Part shown: positions 54,093-63,917 of the stretch, one piece after another
How positions within the stretch are numbered: position 1 is the stretch's first letter
How the letters are laid out: every line of letters begins with the position of its first letter
Origin: Pueribacillus theae
Lineage (GTDB): Bacteria; Bacillota; Bacilli; Bacillales; UBA6769
Reading direction: 5' to 3'
NCBI RefSeq assembly: GCF_003097615.1
Contig: NZ_QCZG01000010.1
Span: forward strand, 1-64,000
DNA length: 64,000 nt
Translations under genes and position numbers: made by a program
Notes under the pieces: generated by a model
Seen by the model: only the letters and a program-made list of their open reading frames with translations
The model's database searches: none
What the model was told of the DNA's origin: nothing

Positions 54093-54176
54093 CTACGTAA
54101 AAAATACAATGTAGATCATACCTGCTATAAAGAAAATTCCACAAAAAACCAACAATATTTTCCAAAGCGTTTCCAT
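54093..54176 (-). CDS. Short membrane ORF (27 aa) between mutS2 and fadR
   Basis: ATG with AAGGGTGAGG upstream starts METLWKILLVFCGIFF; the 27 codons are almost entirely hydrophobic and would form one membrane helix with a TAG stop. It is co-directional with mutS2 and fadR and lies where B. subtilis has yshE and lcfA. No family recognised; a real small protein is plausible because ribosome binding site, start and helix coincide. Confidence 0.45.
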   Translation of the reverse strand: METLWKILLVFCGIFFIAGMIYIVFFT

Positions 54177-54245
54177 TTCCTCACCCTTAGCTAGTTGTTT
54201 AAGAAGGAGAGTTGGCAACAGAAGCGCAAAGCCAATCTCCCAACT

Positions 54246-56594
54246 TTATTTTAAATCAACAACGGTTACTCCACTGCCGCCTTCGCCGGCTCCACCCATA
54301 CGAATTCCTTTCACATTTGGATGTTTTTTCAAAATTTCCTGTACGCCCTTTCTCAGCGCGCCAGTTCCTTTGCCGTGTATAATATTTACCTTTGAATAAC
54401 CCGCAAGAACTGCATCGTCTAAATAACGGTCAACTTCAATTTTCGCATCTTCATACCGTTTTCCGCGCAAGTCAAGTTCTGTTTTCACAGTACTGCCATT
54501 TCCTTTCACGGACACGAAGGTGCGATTAGCAGTTTCTTTTGTTTTTACCTTCTTCAAATTACCTGCATTCACGTTTACTTTCATAATGCCGATTTGCACG
54601 AGATATTCCTGCTCATTTATTTTCTCGACAATGTAGCCTTTTTGAGACAAATGGGTGACTTCAACTTCATCGCCCGGTGATAATTGTTGGTGGTTTTCTT
54701 TTTGCTTTTTCGATTTTTCTTTTCGATCTGTTAAATGCGGAGCAGCTTCTTCGAGCCGTTTTTTCGCATCGATCAGCTGGTGTTCTTTTACACCGCTAAC
54801 CTTGTAGCTTCGCAGCTCTTTGATAATTGCTTCCGCTTCTTTCATTGCTGATTCTACTGCTTGTTTTGCCTGTTCTTCTGCTTCAAGAAGAATACGATCC
54901 CGCTCTAGTTCATGCGTTTCTTTTTGCTTTTCGTACTCGCTTCTTAACTTCTCGGCTTCTTGTCGGAGTATCTTTGCTTCTTCATACTCCATTTCGGCTT
55001 GTTTTTTTGTTTCTTCGAGCGACGTAATCATCTTGTCTACTCGTTTTGTATCACTCGAAATTTGTTGCTTTGCATGTTCAATGATCTTCTCATTTAACCC
55101 GAGCCGTTTTGAAATTTCGAACGCATTGCTTCTCCCGGGGATACCGATAAGCAATTTATATGTTGGCTTAAGCGTTTCGACATTAAATTCCACACTGGCG
55201 TTAATGACGCCTTCGCGGTTGTATGCATAAGCCTTCAGTTCACTATAGTGCGTGGTTGCAACGACACGTGCCCCTCTATCTTTCACATAATCGAGAATGG
55301 AAATCGCCAGTGCTGCACCTTCCTGAGGATCTGTCCCTGCGCCAAGCTCATCAAAAAGAACGAGGCTTTTGAAATTCACTTTGTCCAATATGCTTATAAT
55401 GTTTGTCATATGTGATGAAAAAGTACTTAAATTCTGTTCAATCGACTGCTCATCTCCAATATCGGCAAATACATGTTCAAAAATGGACGCTTCAGAGCCT
55501 TCTTCAACAGGGAGTTGCAAGCCTGACTGAGCCATAATCGTTAAAAGTCCAATTGTCTTTAATGTTACCGTTTTACCGCCGGTATTCGGCCCTGTAATGA
55601 CAATTGAATCATATGCTTTCCCAAGCTCTACTGTAATTGGCACGACATCTTCTTTTGGAATGAGTGGGTGCCTTGCATTTTTGAAATTCAAATAGCCATT
55701 TTCATTCAGCTTCGGTTTTGTCGCATGAAGCGTTTTTCCATACAAAGCCTTCGCAAAAATAAAATCTAGTTTAGCTAGCACCTCTAAATTGCTAAGTAAT
55801 GGATCGGAAAACGAAGCCACTTCATTTGAAAGCGCCGTTAGAATTTTTTCGACTTCTTGCCTCTCTTTCCCCTTTGCTTCTCTCAGTTGATTATTAATCA
55901 TGACAACAGACTCAGGCTCGATAAACAATGTCGCGCCTGAAGAAGATTGATCGTGGATAATCCCTCCGAACGCGCTTCGGTATTCCTGCTTAACAGGGAT
56001 GACGTATCGCTCGTTACGGATGGTTACAATGGCATCTGACAGCATTTTTTGATTGGAGCTTGAGCGAACGATCGTTTCAAGTTTTTCACGGATACGCGCT
56101 TCATAGCTTCTCAGCTGCTGACGGATCGTTCGCAAACCGGGAGTTGCTGAGTCAAGCACCTGGCCGTCACTGTCAATGCACCGTTTAATTTCTGCCTCAA
56201 GCTCACCTGCAGGAATAATCTCTTCGGCAAGGCCAGATAACATCGAAAGATTTACCTCATTTTCCTCAAAGGATTCGATAAACCTTTTAAGCTGCTTGCC
56301 ACCGTAAATCGTGCTTGAAACATCAAGCAATTCCTCGGTATTCAGCATTCCGCCAATTTCAGCACGTTTAACTGCCGCACGAATATTACGAATGCCGCCA
56401 AACGGAGCAGATCCTTTCAGCCTGATGGCCGTCATCGCTTCATCCGTTTCCTCCTGCGCCTTAACAGCCGCTCCAAAATCCGTGCACGGTTCCAGTTCCA
56501 TCGCCAACTCCTTGCCCAACGAGGTGGCCGCATGTTCTGTTAATCTCTCTTTTATTTTATTAAATTCCAACAGTCGCAGCATTTTCTTTTGCAA
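54246..56594 (-). CDS. mutS2: MutS2 ATPase/endonuclease (ribosome and recombination quality control)
   Basis: About 782 residues: N-terminal core and lever, ATPase with GPNTGGKTVTLKTIGLL (about 330) and LFDELGAGTDPQEGAAL, a long coiled coil (about 510-610), a KOW-like region and a C-terminal Smr domain (VNIIHGKGTGALRKGVQEIL). In Bacillus, MutS2 rescues stalled/collided ribosomes and affects recombination. I choose a TTG at 56594 with GGGAGG upstream, giving MQKKMLRLLEFNKI like B. subtilis; the ATG six codons earlier overlaps that ribosome binding site. polX ends 21 bases upstream. Confidence 0.95.
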   Translation of the reverse strand: MQKKMLRLLEFNKIKERLTEHAATSLGKELAMELEPCTDFGAAVKAQEETDEAMTAIRLKGSAPFGGIRNIRAAVKRAEIGGMLNTEELLDVSSTIYGGKQLKRFIESFEENEVNLSMLSGLAEEIIPAGELEAEIKRCIDSDGQVLDSATPGLRTIRQQLRSYEARIREKLETIVRSSSNQKMLSDAIVTIRNERYVIPVKQEYRSAFGGIIHDQSSSGATLFIEPESVVMINNQLREAKGKERQEVEKILTALSNEVASFSDPLLSNLEVLAKLDFIFAKALYGKTLHATKPKLNENGYLNFKNARHPLIPKEDVVPITVELGKAYDSIVITGPNTGGKTVTLKTIGLLTIMAQSGLQLPVEEGSEASIFEHVFADIGDEQSIEQNLSTFSSHMTNIISILDKVNFKSLVLFDELGAGTDPQEGAALAISILDYVKDRGARVVATTHYSELKAYAYNREGVINASVEFNVETLKPTYKLLIGIPGRSNAFEISKRLGLNEKIIEHAKQQISSDTKRVDKMITSLEETKKQAEMEYEEAKILRQEAEKLRSEYEKQKETHELERDRILLEAEEQAKQAVESAMKEAEAIIKELRSYKVSGVKEHQLIDAKKRLEEAAPHLTDRKEKSKKQKENHQQLSPGDEVEVTHLSQKGYIVEKINEQEYLVQIGIMKVNVNAGNLKKVKTKETANRTFVSVKGNGSTVKTELDLRGKRYEDAKIEVDRYLDDAVLAGYSKVNIIHGKGTGALRKGVQEILKKHPNVKGIRMGGAGEGGSGVTVVDLK

Positions 56595-56615
56595 TCGATT
56601 TCCTCCCTGCATCCG

Positions 56616-58322
56616 TTAATCAAGATTTAAATGTTTACGCAGTTCCCCAATGGAATACGTGTTTAACACCGTTTCACTTTTTACCCAGCCTTTTCTTGCC
56701 GTTGCGATGCCATATTTCATATGTTCAAGCATCAGTTCATGGTGGGCGTCTGTGTTTATGACAAGTTTCACACCTTTATTTTGGGCTTTTTCAAGCCATT
56801 TAGGCGCTAAATCGAGCCGATTCGGGTTGCTATTTAATTCAAGTGCTGTTTTTGTCTCTTTCGCTACATCAATCAACATGTCAAGATCAACATCATATCC
56901 TGATCTTCTGCCGATTAATCGGCCTGTCGGGTGGGCAATTAAATCGACATGGACATTGTTCAATGCATGAATAAGCCTCTGCATAATTTTATCTCTGTTT
57001 TGTGAAAAAGACGAATGAATGGACGCAATGACAAAATCAATTTCCTCCAATAGCGCATCATCAAAATCCAGCGTACCATCCGGCAGTATGTCCATTTCAA
57101 CACCGGTTAAAATTGCAAAGTTTGAAAACGAGGAATTCAACCGTTTTATCTCTTCCCGCTGTTGTTTGATTTGATCCGGCGTGAGCCCATTTGCCACTTT
57201 TAAAAACTGTGAATGATCCGTAATCGCGATATATTCGTATCCTTTTTCCATAGCGGCCAACGCCATTTCTTCAATCGTATTGGCCCCGTCACTCCATGTG
57301 GAATGCATATGCAAATCGCCCTTTATATCCTCAATCGAGATAAGGTCAACATCTTCTTTAAAACGTTCCGTCTCTTTTTCTCCTATGCGAAGTTCCGGCG
57401 GGATGTCATGCAATTGAAAATGGTTGAAAAATTCTTCTTCTGATTCGAACGTGATCAGTTCGCCGTTTTCAGTTTCAATCCCGTATTCGCTAATTTTTTC
57501 GCCTCTTTTTTTGGCAAGCTGCCTCATGAGGATATTGTGGTTTTGAGATCCGGTAAAGTGATGCAAAGCCGTTGCATAGGCGTGTGGCTCAACAAGCCTA
57601 AAATCAACGCCAATTGGATATTCATATATCAGTTCAACCGAAACTTTCGTCTCCCCATTGGCTATCACATCAGAAACATGTTTAAGCTTCAATAGTTTTT
57701 CAGCAGCGACTTCAGGCTTTTTCGTCGCAATGACAAAATCCAAATCCTTCACCGTTTCGCTGAATCGCCTATAGCTCCCTGCCACTGCAAAACGATCAAT
57801 CTCTTTTATTGAAGCGAGCTGCTGTTCGATGTCTGCTACGATCGGGATGACCATCGCAATCGGAAATCGATCAGGACTTTTACCAAAATCCTTTAACACA
57901 GAAAGAATTTTTTCCTCTGACTTTTTTCCGAATCCCGGCAAATGCTGTATACGATTTTCTTCGCAAGCCTTTTGGAGCGATTTCGCATCTATGATATTTA
58001 ATTGTTCATACAGTTTCGCCAATTTTTTTCCGCCTAAGCCAGGCAATTTCAAGAGGGGGATTAGCCCTGTTGGCACTTCCTTTTTCAATTCCTCAAGCAA
58101 ACTGGATTGCCCGGTTTCAAGCAGCTCGTTAATAACCGAAGCCGTCCCTTTTCCAATGCCGGGCAAATCTTCGACATGTTCAATTTGATTCATACTTCTC
58201 AGGTCTTCTTCAAGCGCCCTTGCTGCTTTCCGGTAAGCTGAAATTTTAAACGAATTTTCTCCTTTTAATTCTAAATAAATTGCGATTGTTTCCAAAGCTT
58301 TCACGATCTCTTTTTTATTCAC
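56616..58322 (-). CDS. polX: Family X DNA polymerase/3'-5' exonuclease with PHP domain
   Basis: 568 residues: N-terminal helix-hairpin-helix repeats (DLPGIGKGTASVI, LPGLGGKKLAKLY), the polymerase palm with GSYRRFSETVKDLDFVIA holding the metal aspartates, and a C-terminal PHP phosphoesterase domain (DLHMHSTWSDGANT, ITDHS, VNTDAH-type VINTDAHHE). It fills gaps in base-excision repair. GTG start after AAAAGGGAAG. It stands between cvpA and mutS2 as in B. subtilis (yshC). Confidence 0.95.
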   Translation of the reverse strand: MNKKEIVKALETIAIYLELKGENSFKISAYRKAARALEEDLRSMNQIEHVEDLPGIGKGTASVINELLETGQSSLLEELKKEVPTGLIPLLKLPGLGGKKLAKLYEQLNIIDAKSLQKACEENRIQHLPGFGKKSEEKILSVLKDFGKSPDRFPIAMVIPIVADIEQQLASIKEIDRFAVAGSYRRFSETVKDLDFVIATKKPEVAAEKLLKLKHVSDVIANGETKVSVELIYEYPIGVDFRLVEPHAYATALHHFTGSQNHNILMRQLAKKRGEKISEYGIETENGELITFESEEEFFNHFQLHDIPPELRIGEKETERFKEDVDLISIEDIKGDLHMHSTWSDGANTIEEMALAAMEKGYEYIAITDHSQFLKVANGLTPDQIKQQREEIKRLNSSFSNFAILTGVEMDILPDGTLDFDDALLEEIDFVIASIHSSFSQNRDKIMQRLIHALNNVHVDLIAHPTGRLIGRRSGYDVDLDMLIDVAKETKTALELNSNPNRLDLAPKWLEKAQNKGVKLVINTDAHHELMLEHMKYGIATARKGWVKSETVLNTYSIGELRKHLNLD

Positions 58323-58396
58323 GCTATACCAACTTCCCTTTTCACTCTAGCTAAAGAAGCAAATCGTCCTAAAAAAACTTCCCCAACGGAGAAGTC

Positions 58397-58933
58397 TCAA
58401 GTGATATTACTTGCCCATAGATTTTGTAATTTTGCCGAAAAAAACGGTGTATGTTTTACCATGCTTTGCGCAATAAACGATTGGTCAAAAGCGCCTTGAA
58501 TCGATTCAACAGGAACGATCGCTGCAATGTATAAAACAAGAAATAGTAAAAGATAGATTTCTAAAAATCCAAGCACGCCGCCAAGCCACCTGTTAATTGT
58601 GCGCAAAATTGGAAGTTCCGCTAAAAAATCGAGCATTGAACCAAGAATATGCATCGCAATTTTCGTACCGAAAAACAGAATGGCAAACGCGATGCCACGA
58701 TAATAAATTTCCTCAACGTTCAAAGCATTCAAAACGATGCTTGCGCTTCCTTCAACAAAATTTGGATAAGGAATCCATAGCTTTAAATGTGGAGCCAGGT
58801 TATCAAAATACAAGTAGGCTACAACCAAGGCAATAATAAAACCAGTCAAATGGACAACCTGTAAAATCAACCCTCTTCTTAACCCGATTAAGAAGCCCCC
58901 GATAAGTAAAACGATTATAATTAAATCAATCAT
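58397..58933 (-). CDS. yshB: CvpA-family membrane protein (YshB-like)
   Basis: 178 residues with four membrane helices, starting MIDLIIIVLLIGGFLIGLRRGL; the RRG loop after helix 1 and the later GGVLGFLEIYLLLFLVLY are typical of CvpA proteins, named for colicin V production in E. coli but of uncertain role in Bacillus. The start overlaps the zapA stop (ATGA). Confidence 0.9.
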   Translation of the reverse strand: MIDLIIIVLLIGGFLIGLRRGLILQVVHLTGFIIALVVAYLYFDNLAPHLKLWIPYPNFVEGSASIVLNALNVEEIYYRGIAFAILFFGTKIAMHILGSMLDFLAELPILRTINRWLGGVLGFLEIYLLLFLVLYIAAIVPVESIQGAFDQSFIAQSMVKHTPFFSAKLQNLWASNIT

Positions 58934-59193
58934 TCATCTTCCTCATTTTCTTTTTGAAGTTGTTCGCTTTGCTTATTTTGCAATTTCATATATTCATTTA
59001 CAGCGTTAACAGCTGTTAAAACGGCTAATTTTTTCGTATCCAAAAAAGGGTTCGTCTCTTTAATTTCACGCATTTTTTCATCTACATACCTGGCGACTTT
59101 ACGAATATGCTGCGGATCTTCGTATCCGACGATCGTGTATTGCTCATCATATATCTTAACAGTCGTCCGGGATTTTTGCCTATCATCCGCCAC
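58930..59193 (-). CDS. zapA: Cell division protein ZapA
   Basis: A small FtsZ-associated protein that bundles filaments at the division site. About 87 residues: TVKIYDEQYTIVGYEDPQHI at the N-terminus, VARYVDEKMREIKETNPFLD and a C-terminal coiled coil rich in glutamine and glutamate. A GTG at 59193 gives an N-terminus like the B. subtilis protein; a TTG directly before it is also possible. RBS AAGGGGGC. Confidence 0.92.
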   Translation of the reverse strand: MADDRQKSRTTVKIYDEQYTIVGYEDPQHIRKVARYVDEKMREIKETNPFLDTKKLAVLTAVNAVNEYMKLQNKQSEQLQKENEEDE

Positions 59194-59333
59194 CAAAATG
59201 CCCCCTTGCCAACAAGAGTGTTACTACTATGATAACATGTCGAAAAAAATAATAAACAAATAATTATTTCCGGAGGTTCTGATATAATAAAGATTTATAA
59301 TTGCCAATCGATAAGAGAGGAGCTTATTCAAAA

Positions 59334-60269
59334 ATGTGTACTGTTGTTCTTACTGTTTCCGAAACTATTATGAATGAAATTCGAGAGGATTACAATAAAT
59401 ATAAAACGAATAAATTGCCGCCCGGAAGTGTGTTTGCAGCGAAAACTCCCGGCTGTACAATTACGGGGTATCGGTCTGGGAAAGTCATGTTTCAAGGAAA
59501 GGAAGCTCAAAAAGAAGCAGGGCGATGGGAAGGGGATTCGGCTAAGAAAAACAATAAGCGAAAGCATATTGACCAGCATCAATGGAGCCCTCCCCATCAT
59601 ATACAGGAGTTATCGATGATTGGTTCTGATGAAGTTGGGACAGGAGATTTCTTCGGCCCGATTACGGTTGCTGCTGTTTATGCTAAAAAAGAGCAGCATC
59701 CCCTTCTAAAAGAACTTGGGGTAAAAGACTCAAAACATTTAACTGACAAAAAAATTACAGAAATTGCAAAAGACCTATTGCATGTAGTCCCTTACAGCCT
59801 ATTAATTTTACATAATAAAAAATACAATGAACTTCAAGCAAAAGGGATGAGCCAAGGAAAAATGAAAGCTTTGCTGCATAATCGGGCCCTTTTAAATGTC
59901 ATGGAGAAAATTAAGGGCGAACATTATGACGGCATATTAATTGATCAATTCGCACAGCCTGACACTTATTTTCGTTATCTTGCAACCGAAAAAGAAAAAG
60001 TTACCTCCGTTTATTTTGCAACTCAAGCTGAAGGGCTCCACCTATCTGTCGCTGCCGCTTCCATTATTGCCCGCTATGCATTTTTAAAAGAAATGGATAA
60101 GTTCGAAACCCAATTTGGGTTCGCTCTCCCGAAAGGAGCGGGAAAACAGGTTGATGAAGCTGCTGCTGCCCTTATCTCGAAATATGGTGAAAGCATTCTT
60201 GGACAATGCGCTAAACAGCACTTTGCGAATACAGGGAAAGCAAAACGATTAGCTTCACTTAAAAACTAG
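59334..60269 (+). CDS. rnhC: Ribonuclease HIII
   Basis: Removes RNA from RNA-DNA hybrids. About 311 residues: an N-terminal TBP-like substrate-binding domain (about 1-85, ending with PGCTITGYRSGKVMFQGK) and the type 2 RNase H domain with the HIII signature IGSDEVGTGDFFGPITVAAVY, in which DEVGTGD holds the first metal ligands (quoted here in part: IGSDEVGTGDFFG). Later motifs VKDSKHL and IDQFAQP are present. The ATG giving MCTVVLTVSE is chosen, with GAGAGGAG upstream. Confidence 0.93.
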   Translation: MCTVVLTVSETIMNEIREDYNKYKTNKLPPGSVFAAKTPGCTITGYRSGKVMFQGKEAQKEAGRWEGDSAKKNNKRKHIDQHQWSPPHHIQELSMIGSDEVGTGDFFGPITVAAVYAKKEQHPLLKELGVKDSKHLTDKKITEIAKDLLHVVPYSLLILHNKKYNELQAKGMSQGKMKALLHNRALLNVMEKIKGEHYDGILIDQFAQPDTYFRYLATEKEKVTSVYFATQAEGLHLSVAAASIIARYAFLKEMDKFETQFGFALPKGAGKQVDEAAAALISKYGESILGQCAKQHFANTGKAKRLASLKN

Positions 60270-60281
60270 GGCCTTATGATG

Positions 60282-60320
60282 GAAAAAAGTGGCCGCCTCA
60301 AAAGTGAGGCTAGCCACTAA
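60282..60320. terminator. Shared rnhC/pheT terminator
   Basis: AGTGGC and GCCTC pair with GAGGC and GCCACT around a TTTT loop; the minus strand continues with TTTTTT, so it ends pheT transcription well and may serve rnhC from the other side. A weaker stem CTTAACCC/GGGTTAAG follows at about 60329-60361. Confidence 0.85.
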
Positions 60321-60405
60321 TGTTTAACTTCTTAACCCAGCGTCTAGCTTCGGGGTTAAGTAACCTAGTTTTCAGGGATTTCCAACTTTCTGATTGAACA
60401 CTGTC

Positions 60406-62829
60406 TTATTGTCTTAATTCCGCTGCGAATTTTTCCTGTACAGCATCAAGTACACGGGTGTGTGCCTCAGCTACTTCTTCTTCCGTCAATGTATGTTCCG
60501 GATCAAGGTAAAGTAGTGAAAATGCCAGCGATTTTTTACCTGCTTCCAGAGGTTCTCCTTCGTAAACGTCAAAAATATGAACTTCTTTCAGCAGTTCTCC
60601 GCCCGCTTCAATGATTGCACGTTTTAACTCGCCTGCAGAAACCTGCTTATCCACAACAAGCGCGATATCTCTTGAAACGGATGGAAACTTAGGCAGTTTT
60701 TCATAATGTGTTTCGGAATCTGCTTCTTGAATCAGCTTTTCGAGCGACATTTCGAAAACATATGTTTCAGTGATTTCAAAATCATTTTGTACCGTAGGGT
60801 GAACCTGGCCAACAAAACCAATTTCTTCGCCATTCAATGCAATTGCTGCGGTTCTTCCAGGATGAAGCCCTTCTTTTTTCGCCTGCACAAAGGATATTTT
60901 CTTTTCTATTCCTAGTTGCAAAAACAGGCCTTCGAGCACGCCTTTTACGACAAAGAAATCAACTTTTTTCATTTCACCTTGCCATTTGTTTTCAAACCAC
61001 ATTCCTGTAAATACACCGGCTACGTGTTCTTCTTCCTCCGGCAAGCGTGTTAATTTTTCCTCCTTCGTTAAATAGACTGAGCCAATTTCATAGAGGGCAA
61101 GATTTGTTTGCTTACGATTCAGGTTGTATTGAACAGCTTCAAGAAGGCTGGGCAAGATGGCTGTCCGCAAGCAGCTTCTCTCTTCACTCATCGGCATAGA
61201 AAGGCGGATGTTTTTCAAACTGCTCTCTTGACCAAATAACCGGTTTTTCTCAGGCGTTGTTAGCGAATATGTCGTCGCTTGGCAAAGGCCTGCACCTTCT
61301 AGAAAACGTCTTACTTTTCGGCGTTTTTCCTGAAAAGGACTTAATCCGCCCGGCAATGATTCTCCGATTGGAAGGGTGGCAGGAATTTCATCATAACCAT
61401 ATAGCCGTGCAACTTCTTCAATCAAGTCTTCGGGGATGGAAAGGTCTGGGCGCCTCGTTGGAATGGTCACTACAAAATTTCCATTATCTTCTTTATAATC
61501 AAATCTGAGCCGGTCAAAGATCGAGGAAATTTCTTCTTTTTTAATGTCAGTTCCAAGCACATGATTAATACGCTGTTCTGTCACTTCAATTTGTTTTAAA
61601 GCAACTTCCCTTTCCCCCGCTTGGGCGACTCCGCCAACAACCTTTCCCTCGGCTAATTTCTGCATTAAATATGCCGCCCGCTGTCCCGCTTCATGCACAC
61701 GGTTCCTTGCCACACCTTTTTCAAAACGTGTGCTCGCTTCACTTCGGAGCCCTAATTGTTTTGATGCTGTGCGAACACGTTTTCCATCAAAATAAGCGGC
61801 TTCAAGCAAGATGTTTGTCGTATTATTCTGTACTTCGGAAGAAGCCCCACCCATGACACCAGCAACAGCAACTGGCTCTGTTCCATTTGTAATGACAAGC
61901 ATTTCTTCATTCAGAACACGTGTTTCACTGTCCAGCGTGACAATTTCTTCATTTTCTTTAGCGCGGCGGACTAAAATTTCCTTTGAACCTAAACGGTCAT
62001 AATCGAACGCATGCAATGGCTGCCCGTATTCAAGCAAAACATAGTTTGTAATATCAACAACATTGTTAATCGGGCGGATGCCAGCTGCCATTAAGCGGTT
62101 TGCTAGCCATAAAGGAGACGGTTTGATTTTTACATCTTTCACGATGAAGGCAGCATAGTAAGGACAATCTTCACCAGCTTCGATTGAAACCGAAACGTAG
62201 TCTTCAGCCTTCTCATTTACCGTGGAAAGATTAATTTCCGGCTTTTTCATTTTCCTTCCCAAAATCGCTGCCACTTCATAGGCAACCCCAATCATGCTTA
62301 ATGCATCCGCACGATTCGGTGTCAGGTCAAACTCAAGCACTGTATCATCTAAACTTAACGCTTCAAGTGCATCAGCACCTATTTCAATTTGATCAGAGAA
62401 TACAAAAATACCTTCTGAATACTCCTTTTGAATGAGCTTTCCTTCGATTCCAAGCTCTTGCAAGGAACAAATCATGCCATTTGATTGCTCACCGCGAAGT
62501 TTTGCTTTTTTGATTTTCAGGCCTCCTGGAAGGCGTGCCCCCGGTTTTGCAACGGCAACTTTTTGGCCAGCCGCAACATTGGGGGCACCACAAACGATTT
62601 GTGAAAGTTCGCCTTCACCGAGATCAACTTGGCACACATTTAATTTATCTGCATTGGGGTGCTGATGTAACTCTACAACTTTACCAACAACAACGTTTGC
62701 CGCGCCTTTGCTCCGCAGTTCCACCGAATCAACTTCGATCCCGCTTCTCGTAATTTTTTCCGCTAAATCTTGAGGGCTAATATCTGAAATGTCGACATAG
62801 TCTTGAAGCCAACGATAAGAAACAAACAT
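60406..62829 (-). CDS. pheT: Phenylalanyl-tRNA synthetase beta subunit
   Basis: 807 residues: N-terminal EMAP-like tRNA-binding domain (VVVGKVVELHQHPNADKLNVC), the B3/B4 editing domain with NNVVDITNYVLLEYGQPLHAFD (parts: NNVVDITNYV, GQPLHAFD), a B5 domain near 410-480, the inactive synthetase-like core, and the C-terminal anticodon-binding (FDX-ACB) domain from PKFPSVSRDIALVVD. It forms the alpha2-beta2 enzyme with PheS, whose gene ends 20 bases upstream. Confidence 0.97.
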   Translation of the reverse strand: MFVSYRWLQDYVDISDISPQDLAEKITRSGIEVDSVELRSKGAANVVVGKVVELHQHPNADKLNVCQVDLGEGELSQIVCGAPNVAAGQKVAVAKPGARLPGGLKIKKAKLRGEQSNGMICSLQELGIEGKLIQKEYSEGIFVFSDQIEIGADALEALSLDDTVLEFDLTPNRADALSMIGVAYEVAAILGRKMKKPEINLSTVNEKAEDYVSVSIEAGEDCPYYAAFIVKDVKIKPSPLWLANRLMAAGIRPINNVVDITNYVLLEYGQPLHAFDYDRLGSKEILVRRAKENEEIVTLDSETRVLNEEMLVITNGTEPVAVAGVMGGASSEVQNNTTNILLEAAYFDGKRVRTASKQLGLRSEASTRFEKGVARNRVHEAGQRAAYLMQKLAEGKVVGGVAQAGEREVALKQIEVTEQRINHVLGTDIKKEEISSIFDRLRFDYKEDNGNFVVTIPTRRPDLSIPEDLIEEVARLYGYDEIPATLPIGESLPGGLSPFQEKRRKVRRFLEGAGLCQATTYSLTTPEKNRLFGQESSLKNIRLSMPMSEERSCLRTAILPSLLEAVQYNLNRKQTNLALYEIGSVYLTKEEKLTRLPEEEEHVAGVFTGMWFENKWQGEMKKVDFFVVKGVLEGLFLQLGIEKKISFVQAKKEGLHPGRTAAIALNGEEIGFVGQVHPTVQNDFEITETYVFEMSLEKLIQEADSETHYEKLPKFPSVSRDIALVVDKQVSAGELKRAIIEAGGELLKEVHIFDVYEGEPLEAGKKSLAFSLLYLDPEHTLTEEEVAEAHTRVLDAVQEKFAAELRQ

Positions 62830-62849
62830 ATTTTTTTCTCTCCCTTTTC

Positions 62850-63884
62850 CTAAGCTTGCTTAAATTGTTTTAAAAAGCGAATATCATTTTGATAAAAATG
62901 CCGGATATCTTCGATTCCATACTTTAGCATTGCAATTCGTTCAGGTCCCATACCGAAAGCAAACCCTGTATATTTCTTTGAATCAAATCCCGACATTTCG
63001 AGAACATTCGGATGAACCATACCGGATCCGAGAATCTCGATCCAGCCTGTTCCTTTACATACATTGCATCCTTCTCCATCACATTTAAAGCATGAAATGT
63101 CCATTTCAACAGACGGTTCCGTAAACGGAAAGAAACTTGGACGCAAACGAATTTCCCGATCTTCACCAAACATTTTTTTGGCAAACAAACGAAGCGTGCC
63201 TTTTAAATCACTCATGCGTATATTTTCGTCAACGACTAGCCCTTCAATTTGTGTAAACTGGTGAGAGTGGGTTGCATCATCTGTATCTCGACGGTACACT
63301 TTACCGGGGCAGATGACTTTCACGGGCCCTTTGCCATGATGAGATTCCATAGTCCGTGCTTGTACAGGAGAGGTATGCGTTCTGAGCAAAATGTCTTCTG
63401 TAATATAAAACGAATCTTGCATATCGCGAGCAGGATGATCTTTCGGCAAATTCAACGCTTCGAAATTGTAATAATCGTTTTCAATTTCGGGACCTTCCGC
63501 AATTTGATACCCCATCCCGATGAATAAATCTTCGATTTCTTCGACAATTGCTGTTAAAGGATGATGGTTGCCGACTTTAACAGGTCTTCCCGGTAATGTA
63601 ATATCAATCGTTTCTTCTGCAAGCTGCTTTTCAATGGCTAGCTTTTTAAGCTCTGCTTGCTTTTTCTCCAAATTTGACGCAATTTCATTGCGAACATCAT
63701 TCGCATATTGCCCAATAATGGGGCGTTCTTCTGCAGGAAGCTTCCCCATTCCCCGGAGCACTTCTGTGATCGGGCCTTTCTTGCCTAAGTAGGCGACTCT
63801 CACATCTTGCAATTCCTTTATTGTTGTTGCTTCAGCAACTTTTGCTAATGCTTCTTCTTTTAATTCCAGCAAACGTTCCCGCAC
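62850..63884 (-). CDS. pheS: Phenylalanyl-tRNA synthetase alpha subunit
   Basis: The catalytic subunit that charges tRNA-Phe. The helical N-terminus is followed by [20 protein letters not shown]; motif 2 is in [19 protein letters not shown], and [16 protein letters not shown] and [14 protein letters not shown] (motif 3) are present. A zinc-ribbon-like [17 protein letters not shown] is present. A GTG at 63884, eight bases after AAGGTGG, gives 344 residues as in B. subtilis; an earlier GTG overlaps that site. Controlled by the T-box upstream. Confidence 0.97.
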   Translation of the reverse strand: MRERLLELKEEALAKVAEATTIKELQDVRVAYLGKKGPITEVLRGMGKLPAEERPIIGQYANDVRNEIASNLEKKQAELKKLAIEKQLAEETIDITLPGRPVKVGNHHPLTAIVEEIEDLFIGMGYQIAEGPEIENDYYNFEALNLPKDHPARDMQDSFYITEDILLRTHTSPVQARTMESHHGKGPVKVICPGKVYRRDTDDATHSHQFTQIEGLVVDENIRMSDLKGTLRLFAKKMFGEDREIRLRPSFFPFTEPSVEMDISCFKCDGEGCNVCKGTGWIEILGSGMVHPNVLEMSGFDSKKYTGFAFGMGPERIAMLKYGIEDIRHFYQNDIRFLKQFKQA

Positions 63885-63917
63885 GTTATATACCACCTTT
63901 TTAAGTTTTTTCTAATC

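Noticed and set aside
53967-54194. Plus-strand ORF of 75 codons upstream of mutS2
   Set aside because: No ribosome binding site, and it overlaps the fadR start, the FadR operator and the opposite-strand membrane ORF.
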